From assembly GCA_964369545.1 (NCBI GenBank), contig CAYJFA010000001.1:162129-226128 (forward strand): 64,000 nucleotides of DNA, written 5' to 3'. A model generated the notes under the pieces. It had not been told where the DNA came from. It did no database searches and was given only the letters and a program-made list of their open reading frames with translations. Position 1 is the first letter of the stretch; each line of letters begins with the position of its first letter. This document shows positions 62,503-64,000 of the stretch, in pieces. This DNA comes from BNWE01 sp964369545 (GTDB lineage: Bacteria; Pseudomonadota; Alphaproteobacteria; UBA3830). A program made the translations under genes and the position numbers.

Positions 62503-64000
62503 TTAATCCTTTTTCAGTTCAGGAATATCCTTAAAGTCTTCTAACAGAGATGGATCTTCGATAGAATCTATATTTACTACTTCTTTTCCATGTATAACAT
62601 TTTTAACCGCTAATTCGACTATTTTTCCATTGTTTGTCTTTGGAATACCTCTAACTTTAATAATCTTACTAGGGACATGTCTTGGCGTCGCATTATCTCT
62701 AATAATTTTACATATTCTTTTCTTCAGATCATCATCTAAAATAACGCCATCCCTCAATGTAACAAACAAAATCACTCTTTCATCGTTATCCCATTGTTGA
62801 CCAACAGCCATACAATCAAGTACTTCTTCTACTTTTTGAACTTGAGAATAAATTTCCGCTGTTCCAATTCTCACGCCAGATGGGTTTAGTACGGCATCAG
62901 CTCTTCCGGAAATAATCACTCCATTATTATCCGTAAGCTCTATCCAATCTCCATGACACCATACATTGTCAAATTTACTGAAATATGATGAAATCAATTT
63001 CTTGTTTTCAGAATCCCCCCAAAATTTTAATGGCTGTGACGCGAATGGTTTTACGCAAGTCAGTTCTCCCTGCTGATTAAGAGAAAGTTCAACACCTGTC
63101 GGTCCCATCACCCGTACATCCATTCCTAAACCGAAACTCTGCATCTCTCCAGAATATACGGGAGAAATTGGATTTCCCATCACAAAACTGGAAACAATAT
63201 CTGTACCACCGGAAAATGAATTTAAATGAACATCTTTTTTGATTTTATTATATACAAAGTCAAAAGCCTCAGGACATAATGGCGACCCAGTTGATCCAAC
63301 TGTCCGTAATTTATCCAACTTATACATATCCATTGGACATATTCCACTCTTAAGAACAGTATCTAGATACTTCGCTGATGTGCCAAAAAATGTCATTCCA
63401 CAAGAATCTGCCATTTCAAATAACACATCTGGCTTTGGAAATAATGGCAATACTTCATATTGCATTAATGTAGCATCCTGCGCTAATACTGACGTCGCCC
63501 AGTTCCACATCATCCAGCTACATGTCGTGAAATAAAATACTCTATCATCTTTTTTAATGTCACAATGAATAAGCTGCTCTTTTTTATGCTGCAATAATGT
63601 TCCGCCTGCGCGCCATGAGCAATACACTTTGGAACTCCGGTAGTTCCGGATGTGAATAATATATATATCGGATGATCAAAAGGAAATTTTTCAAAAACTA
63701 ACTCAGGCGCTTTGCCATTTCCCAAAAAATCATTAAACAAAGTTGCATCTGTTCTAAGACCATCCGGCAACCCGCATTTAATATATGGAATAATGATAGT
63801 TTTTTCTATACTGGTAACTTGATCAACAACGCTTTTAATCTTCTCCAGATTGTTAAATGCCTTACCTTTGTAATAATAACCATCAACAGCAAACAAAACT
63901 TTTGGTTTTACTTGACCAAATCTATCTAAAGCTCCAGGTGTTCCAAAAACAGGAGGCGGTATGAATGAATAGTTCAGTTGGACTATTTGCTAGAATATTT
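62503..64000 (-). pseudogene. Acetoacetyl-CoA synthetase, frameshifted and cut by the window edge
   Basis: Three frames together encode one acyl-adenylating enzyme. Upstream (about 63999-63945) LANSPTELFIHTAS is in one frame. Then FGTPGALDRFGQVKPKVLFAVDGYYYKGK through ILFTSGTTGVPKCIAHGA runs in a second frame to about 63612. Then AGGTLLQHKKEQLIHCD, FTTCSWMMWNWATSVLA, HGDWIELTDNNGV and IPKTNNGKIVELAVK run in a third frame to the stop at 62503. The middle break equals a duplicated GC in a GCGCGC-like run, and the upstream break also removes a few residues. AACS activates acetoacetate for use as carbon or for PHB turnover. The intact enzyme is about 650 residues; the 5' end is outside. Confidence 0.85.

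Noticed and set aside
63510..63896. A separate 128-residue gene on the minus strand
   Set aside because: It is one frame of the broken acetoacetyl-CoA synthetase; its last 20 or so codons are out-of-frame readthrough after the GC duplication.
1..64000. CRISPR arrays, insertion sequences, prophage or additional tRNA genes
   Set aside because: No regularly spaced repeats, transposase motifs, phage structural genes or other cloverleaf sequences were seen by eye; short degenerate elements could be missed.

Overview
The window is AT-rich DNA from an alphaproteobacterium, probably a host-associated one of the Rickettsiales/Holosporales type. The evidence for this is gene content: the alphaproteobacterial order rpsB-tsf-pyrH-frr-uppS-cdsA-rseP-bamA-ompH-lpxD-fabZ-lpxA-lpxI-lpxB, LpxI in place of LpxH, a class I lysyl-tRNA synthetase, a short prolyl-tRNA synthetase, ThyX, a single LolC/E-type permease, family 4 uracil-DNA glycosylase, and several genes in active decay. 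The exact taxon cannot be read from the sequence.

Layout. 1-12.3 kb holds housekeeping genes (xthA fragment, thyX, rpe, a PAP2-like membrane protein, pepP, a DsbB-like protein missing half of its cysteines, a DedA-type protein, dnaE, lolD, lolC/E, proS, tRNA-Cys). 12.8-36.9 kb is a surface-polysaccharide island. It contains an RgpF-type glycosyltransferase; a ten-gene minus-strand operon (rfbD, rfbC, glycosyltransferases, sugar aminotransferase, acyl- and methyltransferases, NeuD-like acetyltransferase); a lineage-specific secreted protein; an fdtA-like isomerase with a TagB/TagF-like transferase; a seven-gene plus-strand operon; a decayed MBOAT acyltransferase; rfbB-rfbA; another GT2 gene; and an internally deleted galE. 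36.9-41.3 kb holds udg, lysS (class I), bioF and bioB. 41.4-44.8 kb encodes two exported proteins of unknown role. 44.9-60.5 kb holds tpiA, a PpiD-like foldase and the long translation/envelope operon. 60.5-64 kb has two exported GT25-domain proteins, a 67-bp remnant of rfbB and a broken acetoacetyl-CoA synthetase.

The most interesting locus is the operon at 26.5-33.2 kb. Its seven translationally coupled genes are a CysC-like kinase, a SAM methyltransferase, a sulfotransferase-like protein, a PEP-synthase-like enzyme, a class I amidotransferase-like hydrolase, a CysQ-like phosphatase and a LicC-like nucleotidyltransferase. Four of them match, family for family, the Campylobacter jejuni enzymes Cj1415-Cj1418, which make the O-methyl phosphoramidate (MeOPN) donor of the capsule: glutamine kinase, CTP:phosphoglutamine cytidylyltransferase, gamma-glutamyl-CDP-amidate hydrolase and CDP-phosphoramidate kinase. 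The methyltransferase would supply the methyl group. The sulfotransferase-like protein is a candidate phosphoramidoyl transferase, and the CysQ-like phosphatase a candidate for clearing the 3'-phospho-CMP by-product. The last two roles are inferences.

Taken together, rfbA-rfbB feed two branches: L-rhamnose (rfbC, rfbD) and a 3-acetamido-3,6-dideoxyhexose (fdtA-like, aminotransferase, NeuD-like or FemAB-like acyltransferase). These sugars would be assembled by the glycosyltransferases and decorated by O-acylation, methylation and possibly phosphoramidate, next to a lipid A and outer-membrane assembly operon. Decayed galE, MBOAT, rfbB-remnant and acetoacetyl-CoA synthetase sequences indicate recent rearrangement and gene loss.
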